Positions 1 through 7,993 of a stretch of 64,000 nt of DNA are shown piece after piece. The position numbers and the translations under genes were made by a program. Below the pieces are notes generated by a model. The model worked only from the letters and a program-made list of their open reading frames with translations, was not told the DNA's origin and did not search any database. Source of the DNA: Metabacillus litoralis (GTDB taxonomy: Bacteria; Bacillota; Bacilli; Bacillales; Bacillaceae); the NCBI RefSeq assembly GCF_007994985.1, contig NZ_VOQF01000005.1:522047-586046 (forward strand). Direction: 5' to 3'. How positions within the stretch are numbered: the first letter of the stretch is position 1; each line of letters opens with the position of its first letter.

Positions 1-454
1 TGGTGCAAAGGATGAAAAGGATTCAACAAATGAAGAAGCTGAAGCCGAAACAGAGGATGCTGCAAAGAATGCTAAGAGTGCAATGATGCAATTTTATATG
101 AGTGTGTCAAAAGCAATTAATTCACAAGATGGGGATCTAAATACTTATGAAGCTTCAGAAGAAGAGCCAACAGCAGAAATGAAAACAAGTGCTGAGGCAT
201 CAGCTACAGCTGTAGTTGCTGAATTAGAAAAGGTAGAAATTCCGGAACAACTTAAAGATCAAAAAGCTGATCTTGAAGCAGCTTTAAAGGATCTAACAAA
301 TTCTTATCAAGCAAAAGCTGATGAACTAAAAAAAGACACACCTTCACTAGAAGCTGCTAATGAAACATTTACAAAAGCAGAAGATCAAATTGGTAAAGCA
401 TTTGAAAGTGTAGGATTGAATGCTTCAAGCTTAGGTACAGAGGTTAACGGATAA
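1..454 (+). CDS. C-terminal part of an unrecognised helical, Glu/Ala/Lys-rich protein
   Basis: The frame is open from base 2 and ends at TAA 452-454, so the gene begins left of the window. The visible about 150 residues are strongly charged and Ala/Glu/Lys-rich, with no cysteine and no membrane segment. They start with an acidic low-complexity linker (residues rich in E, D, A) and continue as what looks like a helical bundle. Such a composition is common in exported lipoproteins of Bacillaceae, where an acidic linker follows the lipobox, but the N-terminus is not visible, so location is a guess. I do not recognise the family. A clear terminator follows 10 bases downstream, so this is the last gene of its unit. 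Confidence 0.6.
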   Translation, partial: GAKDEKDSTNEEAEAETEDAAKNAKSAMMQFYMSVSKAINSQDGDLNTYEASEEEPTAEMKTSAEASATAVVAELEKVEIPEQLKDQKADLEAALKDLTNSYQAKADELKKDTPSLEAANETFTKAEDQIGKAFESVGLNASSLGTEVNG

Positions 455-464
455 TAATTATATG

Positions 465-499
465 AAAAAGCCAGTCTTGTGTTTTGAGACTGGCTTTTA
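465..499 (+). terminator. Rho-independent terminator of the first gene
   Basis: Arms AAAAGCCAGTCT and AGACTGGCTTTT pair perfectly around a short T/G loop, with A-run before and T-run after, so it can act in both directions. Confidence 0.85.
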
Positions 500-502
500 T
501 TT

Positions 503-660
503 AGGCTCTTTTCTGAAAATTGTTGCTTTTAGACGTCATTATCTGTTGTAACCAGTGTGTTACGTATAAAAGGGTGCAATTTGTAGAAGAAAAGATGCCA
601 CTAGATTTTATACAGAGTTGTTTCCTCCATGATTCTAAAAACAACAAAGTTTACGAAAAT
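503..660. repeat. Degenerate intergenic repeat, family B copy 1
   Basis: This gene-free stretch shares blocks in the same order with 18722-18848: AGGCTCTTTTCTGAAA at the left, GAAAAGATGC-ACTAGA in the middle, and ACAAA-TTT-CGAAAA-AGC at the right. Between the blocks the two copies differ in length and sequence. It is read here as an old, decayed non-coding repeat. No open frame is conserved between the copies. From 661 to 745 I see nothing. Confidence 0.5.
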
Positions 661-745
661 AGCTTTTATTTATCATGAAAAGGTAGGATTAGGGAAGAAT
701 GATCTTGAATAGGTTACTATAAGGGACAATGAAAAAGAATATTGT

Positions 746-775
746 TTTACAATTTCTCTTTTCTATTAATATAAT
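746..775 (+). promoter_or_regulatory. Probable sigma-A promoter of ywaF
   Basis: TTTACA (746-751) and TATAAT (770-775) are separated by 18 bases and lie about 50 bases before the ywaF start. Confidence 0.5.
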
Positions 776-822
776 TATTCTAAATAAACGATAAGAGTAT
801 GCAGGAATTATGGGGGGTACTT

Positions 823-1551
823 ATGGAAGAGCTTTTTTTGCCACAAGGTAATAATGAGTTCACTTTATTTTCTCTTGAGCATTTGCTTACTTTATCTGTA
901 TTTATAATCTTAGGAGCTTGTATATTTTTATATCGAAAAACACTCAGAAAAAAACGGTATAACTTTACTGTTCGACTTTTAATATTTATTATCATGATAA
1001 TCTCGGAGATTAGCCTTCATATATGGTTGTATTGGTATGATTCTTGGACGTATAGACATTCCCTTCCATTACATTTGAGCAGTATTACACTTTTGCTATC
1101 AGCAATTATGTTGCTAACAAAACGGTATTCCTTATTTGAATTCACATATTTCGCTGGAGTTGGTAGTGCATTACAAGCGATGATCACACCAGATATCAGT
1201 CACTACACATTTCCCCATTACCGCTATGTTCACTTTTTTATCGCCCATGGACTCACAATTATTGCGAATCTCTTTATGGTTTTTGTAAATGGATTTCTTC
1301 CAACATTTAAATCAATTTGGAAGGCCTTGCTATGGTTAAACGCTTATGCAACTCTTATTTTTATCATTAATCTTTGGGTTGGTGGAAATTATATGTATAT
1401 TTCACGAAAACCTCTTAATCCTACAATGATCGATTTTTTTGGCCCATGGCCATGGTATATAATTCCATTAGAATTTGTGGCAATAGCAACGTTTCTGCTA
1501 TTATATCTTCCTTTTGCCTTTAAAAATTCAAGACGAAAAAAGTCCTTGTAA
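823..1551 (+). CDS. ywaF: YwaF/TIGR02206-type integral membrane protein
   Basis: About 242 residues with six to seven hydrophobic segments, which matches the length and layout of B. subtilis YwaF (TIGR02206, function not established). A conserved-looking LPLHLSS segment in the middle and a GPWPWY segment near the C-terminus are typical of the family, and the C-terminal tail is basic. ATG 823 is chosen because GGGGGG lies 5-6 bases before it; an in-frame ATG at 799 has no good ribosome site. A bidirectional terminator overlaps the stop. The gene is probably monocistronic behind the promoter at 746-775. Membrane location is clear, the role is unknown. Confidence 0.8.
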   Translation: MEELFLPQGNNEFTLFSLEHLLTLSVFIILGACIFLYRKTLRKKRYNFTVRLLIFIIMIISEISLHIWLYWYDSWTYRHSLPLHLSSITLLLSAIMLLTKRYSLFEFTYFAGVGSALQAMITPDISHYTFPHYRYVHFFIAHGLTIIANLFMVFVNGFLPTFKSIWKALLWLNAYATLIFIINLWVGGNYMYISRKPLNPTMIDFFGPWPWYIIPLEFVAIATFLLLYLPFAFKNSRRKKSL

Positions 1552-1583
1552 TGTCCTGTTCATAGGTTTACAAGGACGTCTTT
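1530..1583. terminator. Bidirectional terminator between ywaF and the convergent small gene
   Basis: AAGACG...GTCCTTGTAA pairs with TTACAAGGAC...GTCTT. An A-run lies inside the left arm side and TCTTT follows the right arm, so the hairpin serves both converging genes. Confidence 0.7.
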
Positions 1584-1590
1584 ACTTAAT

Positions 1591-1776
1591 TTAAGAACGT
1601 TGAATGGTACTTGATGAAAACCCCTTTACTAATTTTTGTAAATTCCGATGACCTTCTCTTAACTTTATTGTTTCTTCAATTATTTGTTGAAATCCTTCTA
1701 AATCTTTATCAGATGCATTTAATACTGATTTAGGTATACCTTCTGCAATTTGCTGTAATGTTAAATCATCTCTCAT
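1591..1776 (-). CDS. Small hypothetical protein, 61 aa
   Basis: ATG 1776 is preceded by GAAAGGGTG at a workable distance, and the gene converges on ywaF at a shared terminator, so it looks real despite its size. The product is soluble, mixed-charge and probably all-helical (residues 5-50), with no cysteines. I do not recognise a family; the size and isolated position resemble many small Bacillus proteins of unknown role. Confidence 0.55.
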   Translation of the reverse strand: MRDDLTLQQIAEGIPKSVLNASDKDLEGFQQIIEETIKLREGHRNLQKLVKGFSSSTIQRS

Positions 1777-2018
1777 AGTAAAACACCCTTTCTTTCGTTT
1801 CGAATCTCTACCTATAGTTTTTTAGAAAGGTGCTTCAATATCCTGCTCTTTGTGGGTAAAATTTATCTACATTTCTCGGCAATTTTTCGAATATCTACAT
1901 AGAATTCTCCATCATCATCAAAAATATGACATAAACTGCTAGAACACATCATTTTTCTCCCTTTTAATCGTGTATACTTAAAATCTAAATTTATATAAAA
2001 ATAGAAAAAGGTGAAAAA

Positions 2019-2645
2019 ATGAAAGGAACAACACATGCTATTTTAGGCGGTGTAGGAGGCTTAGTTGTTAGTCAGGCGCTATTAACAGATCCAACACAAG
2101 CAACAATATTGATAGGAATTGGTTGTGTGGCAGGTCTTGTACCAGATATGGATATTGACGGTAAGTTAAGCAACAGAATTACGTTTTCCCATAAATTAGT
2201 TCGAACCATTGTCCAGTTAATAGGGTGTTTTCTTGTCTTTCAAGGATTATTTTTTGAGGCAAAAGATGAGCAGATCATCAGTGTACTCATTGGAATTAGT
2301 TTATTTGTACTTTCAACATTTATTAAACAAAGGCATATGTTAACTGTTACAGGAATTGGAGTTTTTGTAGCAGGGGCTTCAATAGAAGAATTATGGTTGA
2401 CTTTGCTTGGAATCTACATATTAATAGCTTCAGTTGTTTCTCACAGAAGCTATACGCATTCACTTATAGGTCTTTTATATTTTGCTTTCATTGCATACTA
2501 TTTGGAAGAAGCATATAAAATAGACGGAATTTTTTGGACCTGCATGTTAGGATATAGCAGTCATTTAATAGCTGATATGAAGCTTTTACCTTTAAATAAA
2601 AGGGGAGTAAAGTTATTTTTGCCATTTTCAAAAAGAGAAATTTAA
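2019..2645 (+). CDS. YdjM/PF04307-type membrane-bound metal-dependent hydrolase
   Basis: A 208-residue protein with about five membrane segments. It shows the spaced polar residues of the YdjM (LexA-binding, inner membrane-associated putative hydrolase) family: TTHA with His6, PDMDID with Asp43/Asp45, HRSYTHS with His142 and His147, and HLIAD with His182 and Asp186. In the family these are taken as metal ligands; no substrate is known to me. The start ATG 2019 follows AAAAGGTG. In E. coli ydjM is SOS-regulated, but no clear SOS box is seen here. Stands alone between unrelated genes. Confidence 0.75.
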   Translation: MKGTTHAILGGVGGLVVSQALLTDPTQATILIGIGCVAGLVPDMDIDGKLSNRITFSHKLVRTIVQLIGCFLVFQGLFFEAKDEQIISVLIGISLFVLSTFIKQRHMLTVTGIGVFVAGASIEELWLTLLGIYILIASVVSHRSYTHSLIGLLYFAFIAYYLEEAYKIDGIFWTCMLGYSSHLIADMKLLPLNKRGVKLFLPFSKREI

Positions 2646-2743
2646 TGAATATTTTTACTTATATAAACCTGTCACACTTGTGCAGAAAATGACAGGGAAT
2701 TCTTTTCATTGATTGATATTGTATATATGGGAGGTGGAAGCTT

Positions 2744-3598
2744 ATGGAAGGGCTGCAAAGAATGAATGATTCTCTTCAATTTATTGAGGAGAATTTAGAT
2801 TCTACACTTCAAATTGAAGAAATTGCTAAAGTTGCTTGTATGTCAAAATATCATTTTCAACGTATGTTCCAAATGATAACAGGGGTATCAGTAGCTGAAT
2901 ATATTAGAAAGAGGAAATTGACATTAGCTGCTCAAGAATTAAGTCACTCAAGAGCACGTGTACTAGATATCGCTTTAAAGTATGGCTATGAAAGTCCAGA
3001 ATCTTTTTCAAAAGCATTTCGTAAAGCACATGGAATTAGCCCAGTGGAAGTAAGAAGAACTGGAATAAATATAAAGGCCTTTCCAAAGTTATCCTTTCAA
3101 ATTCAATTAAAGGGAGAACAAGAAATGAATTACAAGATCATTCAAAAGGATGAATTTAAGGTGGTTGGTAAGGGGATTGAAATTTCGATGGGTGAGAACA
3201 ACAAAGAAGTTCCATTGTTTTGGGAGCAGTCAAATAAAAGTGGATGGACTAAAGTTTTAGCTGCTCAAGCTGGTGTAATGGGATTAATGGGTATTTGTTT
3301 AGATCATAATCACAAACAGGAAAATATGACTTATTTTATTGGGATAGAAAAGAACAGTGAAAAAATCATTCAAGATTGCGAAGAGAGAATCATACCAGCA
3401 TCTACATGGGCAGTGTTTGAAGTAGTTGGTCCAATGCCGCATTCGATACAAAACATATGGAAGAGAATCTTCTCAGAGTGGTTTCCTTCAACTGGCTACG
3501 AGCATGGAAATGCACCTGAAATAGAGGTATACCCAGATGGTGATCCAAATGCTGAAGACTACCGATCTGAAGTATGGGTTCCGATTATCAAGAGATAA
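2744..3598 (+). CDS. AraC-family regulator with GyrI-like effector-binding domain
   Basis: 284 residues in two parts. Residues 5-105 form an N-terminal AraC-type double HTH (the segment ending YGYESPESFSKAFRKAHGISP is the family signature). Residues 125-283 form a GyrI-like/AraC_E_bind small-molecule domain, typically used to bind hydrophobic cations, drugs or cyclic peptides. The start follows GGGAGGTGG. A terminator lies about 50 bases after the stop. No target gene sits beside it: the neighbours are the YdjM-like gene upstream and convergent yocH downstream. The ligand cannot be told from sequence. Confidence 0.85.
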   Translation: MEGLQRMNDSLQFIEENLDSTLQIEEIAKVACMSKYHFQRMFQMITGVSVAEYIRKRKLTLAAQELSHSRARVLDIALKYGYESPESFSKAFRKAHGISPVEVRRTGINIKAFPKLSFQIQLKGEQEMNYKIIQKDEFKVVGKGIEISMGENNKEVPLFWEQSNKSGWTKVLAAQAGVMGLMGICLDHNHKQENMTYFIGIEKNSEKIIQDCEERIIPASTWAVFEVVGPMPHSIQNIWKRIFSEWFPSTGYEHGNAPEIEVYPDGDPNAEDYRSEVWVPIIKR

Positions 3599-3648
3599 TT
3601 TTATTTCAGGTTTTTTGAGATGTATGGTGTTTTGTTAGTTTTTTGAGG

Positions 3649-3681
3649 AAAGTCTTCATCGAGATGATGGAGACTTTTTTT
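3649..3681 (+). terminator. Terminator of the AraC-family gene
   Basis: AAAGTCTTCATC and TGATGGAGACTTT (one mismatch) enclose GAGA and are followed by a seven-T run. Confidence 0.8.
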
Positions 3682-3742
3682 GGGTAGGAAAAATGAACCC
3701 CTTTAGTGAAGGAGATTAAGAATGTTAAAGGGTGTAATGAAG

Positions 3743-3911
3743 GACATTAGAAAAGCAGAACCGATATGAAATGTCCATCATAGAGCGGATGAATGACATT
3801 AGAGAAGCAGAACCGATATGAAATGTCCATCATAGAGCGGATGAAGGACATTAGAGAAACAGAACGGGTATATAAAGGTCCTCATCAAGCAGATGAAAGA
3901 CATTAGAGATG
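3743..3911. repeat. Tandem repeat with exact 52-bp period, three to four units
   Basis: The block GACATTAG recurs at 3743, 3795, 3847 and 3899, exactly 52 bases apart. The first two units are nearly identical, the third differs at about ten positions, and the fourth is cut short by the yocH terminator. Each unit also carries GAAATGTCCATCATAGAGCGGATGAA or a variant, so GGACATT and ATGTCC can pair within a unit. There are no stable open frames or promoters. It fills the gap between two convergent genes. Confidence 0.85.
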
Positions 3912-3942
3912 AAAAAGGGTCTTCATTCAATAATGAAGACCC
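3912..3942 (-). terminator. Terminator of yocH
   Basis: GGGTCTTCATT and AATGAAGACCC pair perfectly over 11 bases. Read on the minus strand the hairpin is followed by TTTTTC. Confidence 0.8.
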
Positions 3943-3999
3943 ACACGATCTATTAAAATATTAATTGGTTAACTAGTTACTATACTCTAGCACTTCAAC

Positions 4000-4725
4000 C
4001 TAGTCCAACACCTTTATTCTAACTTCTTTCCTACCCCAATCCAATGCTGCAGATTTACTAGGAATGAATAGATCAATTTTATTTCCTTTAATCGCACCGC
4101 CTGTATCTCCTGCGATTGCCTCACCATAGCCTTCTACATAAACTTTTGAGCCAAGTGGAATAACGGAAGGATCAACTGCAATCACTTTCGCATTTGGATT
4201 TTTATGTAAATTTATACCTGTAGCAGTTGTCCCAGAACATCCTTCACAATTTGCTGTATAGGCCGTTGCTGTGACAGTTAGTTCTTTACTGTTAGATTTT
4301 GGTGATGTTGTTGTCTGCTTTACCTTTGTATCTACTACTTGTTTTTTTGAAGATGATTTCGAGCTATCTATATTTTTTGCATTTTGAACGATTAGTTCTT
4401 CACCAGGTTGAATAGTCGTGGAATCTAATTTATTCCAATTTTGCAGCTCATCTATAGTAACATTATATTCTTTTGCAATATCCCAAAGAGACTCACCTGC
4501 TTGTACTACATGTGTATGATGTACAATTAATTTATCATTTGGACGAATTAGGTCACCTGATAAATTGTTTAACTCAATCAAAGAATCAACTGTGACATTT
4601 TCTCTTTCTGCAATTGTCCAAAGGGTATCACCTGCAATTACCTCTACTTCATGTGCTGAGGCACTTGTCGCAAATCCAGCACTAATTGCTGCAGCAGCGA
4701 CGAAACCTAGTATTCTTCTTTTCAT
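4000..4725 (-). CDS. yocH: YocH-like secreted cell wall hydrolase, two LysM plus 3D domain
   Basis: Residues 1-24 are a signal peptide (cut after ASA). Two LysM peptidoglycan-binding repeats follow at 26-69 and 71-114, then a Ser/Lys/Thr linker 115-148, and a C-terminal 3D domain 149-241. The 3D domain carries its three aspartates at Asp185, Asp207 and Asp218, the supposed catalytic set shared with MltA-type lytic transglycosylases. Domain order and the 241-residue length fit B. subtilis YocH, a muralytic enzyme under WalRK control. ATG 4725 follows AAGGAGG. A WalR-type box lies about 100 bases upstream and a terminator lies 58 bases downstream. Confidence 0.9.
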   Translation of the reverse strand: MKRRILGFVAAAAISAGFATSASAHEVEVIAGDTLWTIAERENVTVDSLIELNNLSGDLIRPNDKLIVHHTHVVQAGESLWDIAKEYNVTIDELQNWNKLDSTTIQPGEELIVQNAKNIDSSKSSSKKQVVDTKVKQTTTSPKSNSKELTVTATAYTANCEGCSGTTATGINLHKNPNAKVIAVDPSVIPLGSKVYVEGYGEAIAGDTGGAIKGNKIDLFIPSKSAALDWGRKEVRIKVLD

Positions 4726-4823
4726 AAAAATTACCTCCTTGTTAGCTTGTTGCTAATCAATGCACCAATCTTAACACGAAAAACTAGCTTTAAAAGAACA
4801 AGCAGTTAACAGTTTGTTTACGT

Positions 4824-4840
4824 TGTTACGATCATGTAAT
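4824..4840 (+). promoter_or_regulatory. Candidate WalR (YycF) binding box
   Basis: TGTTAC-N5-TGTAAT fits the WalR consensus TGTWAH-N5-TGTWAH at every position. It sits upstream of yocH but on the opposite strand to that gene; a second partly matching direct repeat on the minus strand (TGTAAT-N5-TATTAC, 4841-4857) overlaps it. WalR control of yocH is established in B. subtilis; here it is inferred. Confidence 0.5.
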
Positions 4841-4937
4841 AGAAACATTACAATCTGTTCCGGTTATTTGAATAATAGTGATATAATGGTTTTGTTTACA
4901 TAAAAAGGAATTTAAATGATAGTTTTTTGTTAAATTA

Positions 4938-4966
4938 TTGACAGTTCTTTTTCTATATGATATTTA
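4938..4966 (+). promoter_or_regulatory. Probable sigma-A promoter of htpG
   Basis: A perfect TTGACA (4938-4943) is followed after 17 bases by TATTTA (4961-4966). The CIRCE element begins 10 bases further on, where transcription should start. Confidence 0.6.
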
Positions 4967-4976
4967 AAATATAGTG

Positions 4977-5003
4977 TTAGCACTTGAAAGAGTTGAGTGC
5001 TAA
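4977..5003 (+). promoter_or_regulatory. CIRCE operator (HrcA site) before htpG
   Basis: TTAGCACTT-N9-GAGTGCTAA matches the CIRCE consensus TTAGCACTC-N9-GAGTGCTAA with one difference, with the canonical 9-base spacer. It lies between the promoter and the ribosome site, the usual place for HrcA repression of groE and dnaK operons. Confidence 0.85.
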
Positions 5004-5045
5004 AATTAAAGAATAAGCAGTTAATATTGAAAGGAGAAATTGATC

Positions 5046-6926
5046 ATGGCAAAGCAACAATTTAAAGCAGAATCCAAAAGACTATTAGAAATGATGATTA
5101 ACTCTATCTATTCTCAAAGAGAAGTATTTTTAAGAGAGCTCATCTCAAATGCAAGTGATGCAATTGATAAAATTTACTACAAAGCATTAACAGATGAATC
5201 ATTAACCTTTGATCAAGAAAACTATTACATAAAAGTAACACCTAATAAGGAAAACAGAACATTAACAATTACAGACACTGGAATTGGGATGACGAAAGAA
5301 GAGTTAGAGAATAATCTTGGTGTGATTGCTAAGAGTGGTTCTTTAGCTTTTAAAACGGAAAATGAACTGAAAGATGGACATGATATTATTGGTCAATTTG
5401 GCGTAGGTTTTTATGCAGCATTTATGGTAGCGGATGTTGTAACTGTTGTAAGTAGAGCATTAGGCAGTGATGAAGCATATAAGTGGCAATCAGAGGGAGC
5501 AGAGGGCTATACAATTGAACCTCATGAAAAGGACACTGTTGGTACAGAAATTATTTTACAAATAAAAGAAAATGCTGAAGAAGAAAACTATGATGAGTTT
5601 TTAGAAGAATATTCTCTAAAAACTATTATCAAAAAGTACTCTGATTTTATTCGTTATCCAATTAAGATGGATGTTTCTGGTCAAAGACCTAAAGAAGATA
5701 GTGATGATGAGTTAGAGTCATATGTTGAAGAACAAACAATAAATAGTATGGTCCCAATTTGGCGCAAAAATAAAAGTGAATTAACAGATGAAGATTATGA
5801 AAAGTTTTATCAAGAAAAGCATTATGGATTTGATAAGCCATTAAAGCATATTCATATTAGCGTAGATGGAACGATAAGATATCAATCGATTTTATATATT
5901 CCAGAAAATATGCCATTTGATTATTATTCAAAAGAATATGAAAAAGGTCTAGAGCTTTACTCTAATGGTGTATTAATTATGAATAAATCTGCGGATCTTC
6001 TTCCTGATTATTTTAGTTTTGTCAAAGGTATGGTAGATTCTGAGGATTTATCATTAAACATTTCTCGTGAAATGCTACAGCATGATCGCCAGTTAAAATT
6101 AATTGCAAAAAATATAAATAAAAAAATCAAAAATGAACTCCAAAGCCTTATGAAAAATGATCGTGAAAAATACGAAACATTTTATAAAGCCTTTGGTAGA
6201 CAGTTAAAATATGGAGTTTATAGTGACTTTGGTAGCAATAAAGAAGTGTTACAGGATTTATTATTATTCCACTCATCAAAAGAAAATAAGCTTGTTTCAC
6301 TAGATGAGTATGTATCAAGCATGCCTGAAGATCAAAAATATATTTATTATGCTTCTGGTGAGTCGATTGATCGAATTGAAAAATTACCACAAACAGAGTT
6401 AGTATCTGAAAAAGGCTATGAAATTTTATACTTTACTGAGGATATTGATGAATTTGCTATCAAAATGCTTATGAATTATAAAGAGAAGGAATTTAAGTCT
6501 GTTTCAAGTGGTGATCTTGGCATAGAATCAGATGAAAATGAAGCTCAAACAGAAACAGAGAGAGCTGAAAACAAAGATCTTTTTGACTTTATGAAAAATG
6601 TTCTTTCTAGCAAAGTTAAGGACGTAAGAATTTCAAAACGTTTAAAATCGCATCCTGTATGTTTAACAACTGAAGGTGATGTGACAATTGAAATGGAGAA
6701 AATTTTGAGTGCTATGCCTGATAATCAAAATGTGAAGGCAGATAAGGTACTTGAAATTAATAGTAGCCATGAAGTATTCCAGTCATTGAAAAATGCGTTT
6801 GAAAATGATAAAGACAAAGTGACTCTTTATACAAATCTTTTATATAACCAAGCTCTGTTAATTGAAGGATTACCAATTCAAGATCCTGTTGAGTTTACAA
6901 ATGATATGTGTAAGGTCATGGTTTAA
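5046..6926 (+). CDS. htpG: HtpG, Hsp90-family molecular chaperone
   Basis: 626 residues, full length for bacterial Hsp90. The GHKL ATPase motifs are in order: an [10 protein letters not shown] helix with the catalytic Glu and the nucleotide-contacting Asn, DTGIGM, and GQFGVGFY. The middle and C-terminal dimerisation domains follow. HtpG is a cytosolic, ATP-driven dimeric chaperone that remodels client proteins. ATG 5046 is chosen (AAAGGAG nine bases before) over TTG 5040, which is too close to the ribosome site. The gene has its own promoter plus a CIRCE element, implying HrcA heat-shock control, whereas B. subtilis htpG is known as a class IV gene independent of HrcA. It is followed directly by a family A repeat element. 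Confidence 0.97.
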   Translation: MAKQQFKAESKRLLEMMINSIYSQREVFLRELISNASDAIDKIYYKALTDESLTFDQENYYIKVTPNKENRTLTITDTGIGMTKEELENNLGVIAKSGSLAFKTENELKDGHDIIGQFGVGFYAAFMVADVVTVVSRALGSDEAYKWQSEGAEGYTIEPHEKDTVGTEIILQIKENAEEENYDEFLEEYSLKTIIKKYSDFIRYPIKMDVSGQRPKEDSDDELESYVEEQTINSMVPIWRKNKSELTDEDYEKFYQEKHYGFDKPLKHIHISVDGTIRYQSILYIPENMPFDYYSKEYEKGLELYSNGVLIMNKSADLLPDYFSFVKGMVDSEDLSLNISREMLQHDRQLKLIAKNINKKIKNELQSLMKNDREKYETFYKAFGRQLKYGVYSDFGSNKEVLQDLLLFHSSKENKLVSLDEYVSSMPEDQKYIYYASGESIDRIEKLPQTELVSEKGYEILYFTEDIDEFAIKMLMNYKEKEFKSVSSGDLGIESDENEAQTETERAENKDLFDFMKNVLSSKVKDVRISKRLKSHPVCLTTEGDVTIEMEKILSAMPDNQNVKADKVLEINSSHEVFQSLKNAFENDKDKVTLYTNLLYNQALLIEGLPIQDPVEFTNDMCKVMV

Positions 6927-6946
6927 AAATATAATCCATATAAAAC

Positions 6947-7293
6947 AGGTTGGGACATAAGGAGTTTTGCTAATGATAAACCCGAATAATTAGGTGATAC
7001 TTCAATTAATCATTCGCCTAATAGTTCGGGTTTTTATTTGCTGTCTTCAATAGATTTTTTGATTTTATATAATATTTTTAAGAACTAGTGGAATGTAGCG
7101 GAAGACATTTGACTCCTGCGGGTGCAGAGGAAAGGCTGAGACCCCACAGGCGCTTGCGCCGAGGAGGCTTAGCTTCCTCCCCGCGGAAAGCAAATGTCTG
7201 CAGCGCAATGGAACGAACTTGTTTCTTTCAACTTTACTGGATTTAAATTTATTCGTCTATTTGTATGACATCTTTAATTTGTCCCAGCCTCTT
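6947..7293 (+). repeat. Family A intergenic repeat element, copy 1 (about 350 bp)
   Basis: The element fills the htpG-acetyltransferase gap. Its ends are inverted (GGTTGGGACATAA at the left, TTTGTCCCAGCCTC at the right). Inside are a terminator-like imperfect hairpin (AAACCCGAATAATTAGG with CCTAATAGTTCGGGTTTTT, 6979-7035) and a GC-rich block from GTGGAATGTAGCGGAAG to GCAGCGCAATGGAACGAACTTG, itself a large imperfect inverted repeat. Full copies occur at 56213 and, inverted, at 58866; a truncated one is at 38480. Such GC-rich GTAGCGGAAG... repeats are widespread between genes in Bacillaceae. No protein is encoded. Confidence 0.85.
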
Positions 7294-7297
7294 CACT

Positions 7298-7966
7298 TTA
7301 AAATGCAACAAGCTGAAGTTTGTCCTTACCTGCCAATTCATTAATCATCTTAATCCAAGATTGAGGCTTATTTGGTAAAACTGTGTAATATCTTTCTAAA
7401 AATACCTTAACTAATTCAGCTTGAATCTCTGTTCTTCCGTCCATAGGTAAAAAGCAAAGATCTAAACCAGTTACCTCTTCTCCGTCATTGTTCCAAGAAG
7501 GATGAACATATGTGAAATCAATGCGCTTGTAGCCAAGGTGCGCCAGTACTTCACGACGTACGAAAGGGTCCATTGGTTTTATGCCACCAAACTCATGATT
7601 TTTTACTTTATATGGATCATAAATTTCCGCAAACATTCCAGATAGTTCCTGACCATTTGCTTTAGCTAATTCGTTTAAATCTTGTTGTCTTTTATTAGCT
7701 AAAAATGGACCAACTCCCAAGCCAGCTTTGCCAATGATCGTAAAATCTGTCATCGCAACGTTAAAATCTTCGTAATAACGATATTCTGTTGCTCCAACAA
7801 CTTTACCATCATGTACTGCAACAAAAACGCGAATACCTGGATCTTCAAGAGGTTCTTTCCACAAATCAAACTCTAGAACTTCCTCAGGTGGAAATATATC
7901 CTGCATTAACTGGTGCATTTGTGTAAAAAGTGGATCTTTAATGTTTGATATTCTTGTATAGTTCAT
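7298..7966 (-). CDS. GNAT-family N-acetyltransferase
   Basis: 222 residues with a GNAT-like core: the segment around residues 45-75 (FVAVHDGKVVGATEYRYY) gives the central beta strands. A start at ATG 7966 is preceded by AAGGAG. It lies 27 bases after the nitrilase-family gene on the same strand and is surely co-transcribed. In B. subtilis YhcX an acetyltransferase and a carbon-nitrogen hydrolase are fused in one chain, so these two may be a related pair, but this protein is longer than a simple GNAT domain and the substrate is unknown. It ends 5 bases before a family A repeat. Confidence 0.7.
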   Translation of the reverse strand: MNYTRISNIKDPLFTQMHQLMQDIFPPEEVLEFDLWKEPLEDPGIRVFVAVHDGKVVGATEYRYYEDFNVAMTDFTIIGKAGLGVGPFLANKRQQDLNELAKANGQELSGMFAEIYDPYKVKNHEFGGIKPMDPFVRREVLAHLGYKRIDFTYVHPSWNNDGEEVTGLDLCFLPMDGRTEIQAELVKVFLERYYTVLPNKPQSWIKMINELAGKDKLQLVAF

Positions 7967-7993
7967 CGTTTTAATCTCCTTTTGCAGTGTATT

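Noticed and set aside
780..995. 71-residue minus-strand frame within ywaF
   Set aside because: Antisense shadow of a gene with clear membrane-protein features; no ribosome site.
3743..3911. Possible CRISPR array
   Set aside because: Units are tandem and adjacent with a 52-base period; there are no unique spacers and no cas genes in the window.
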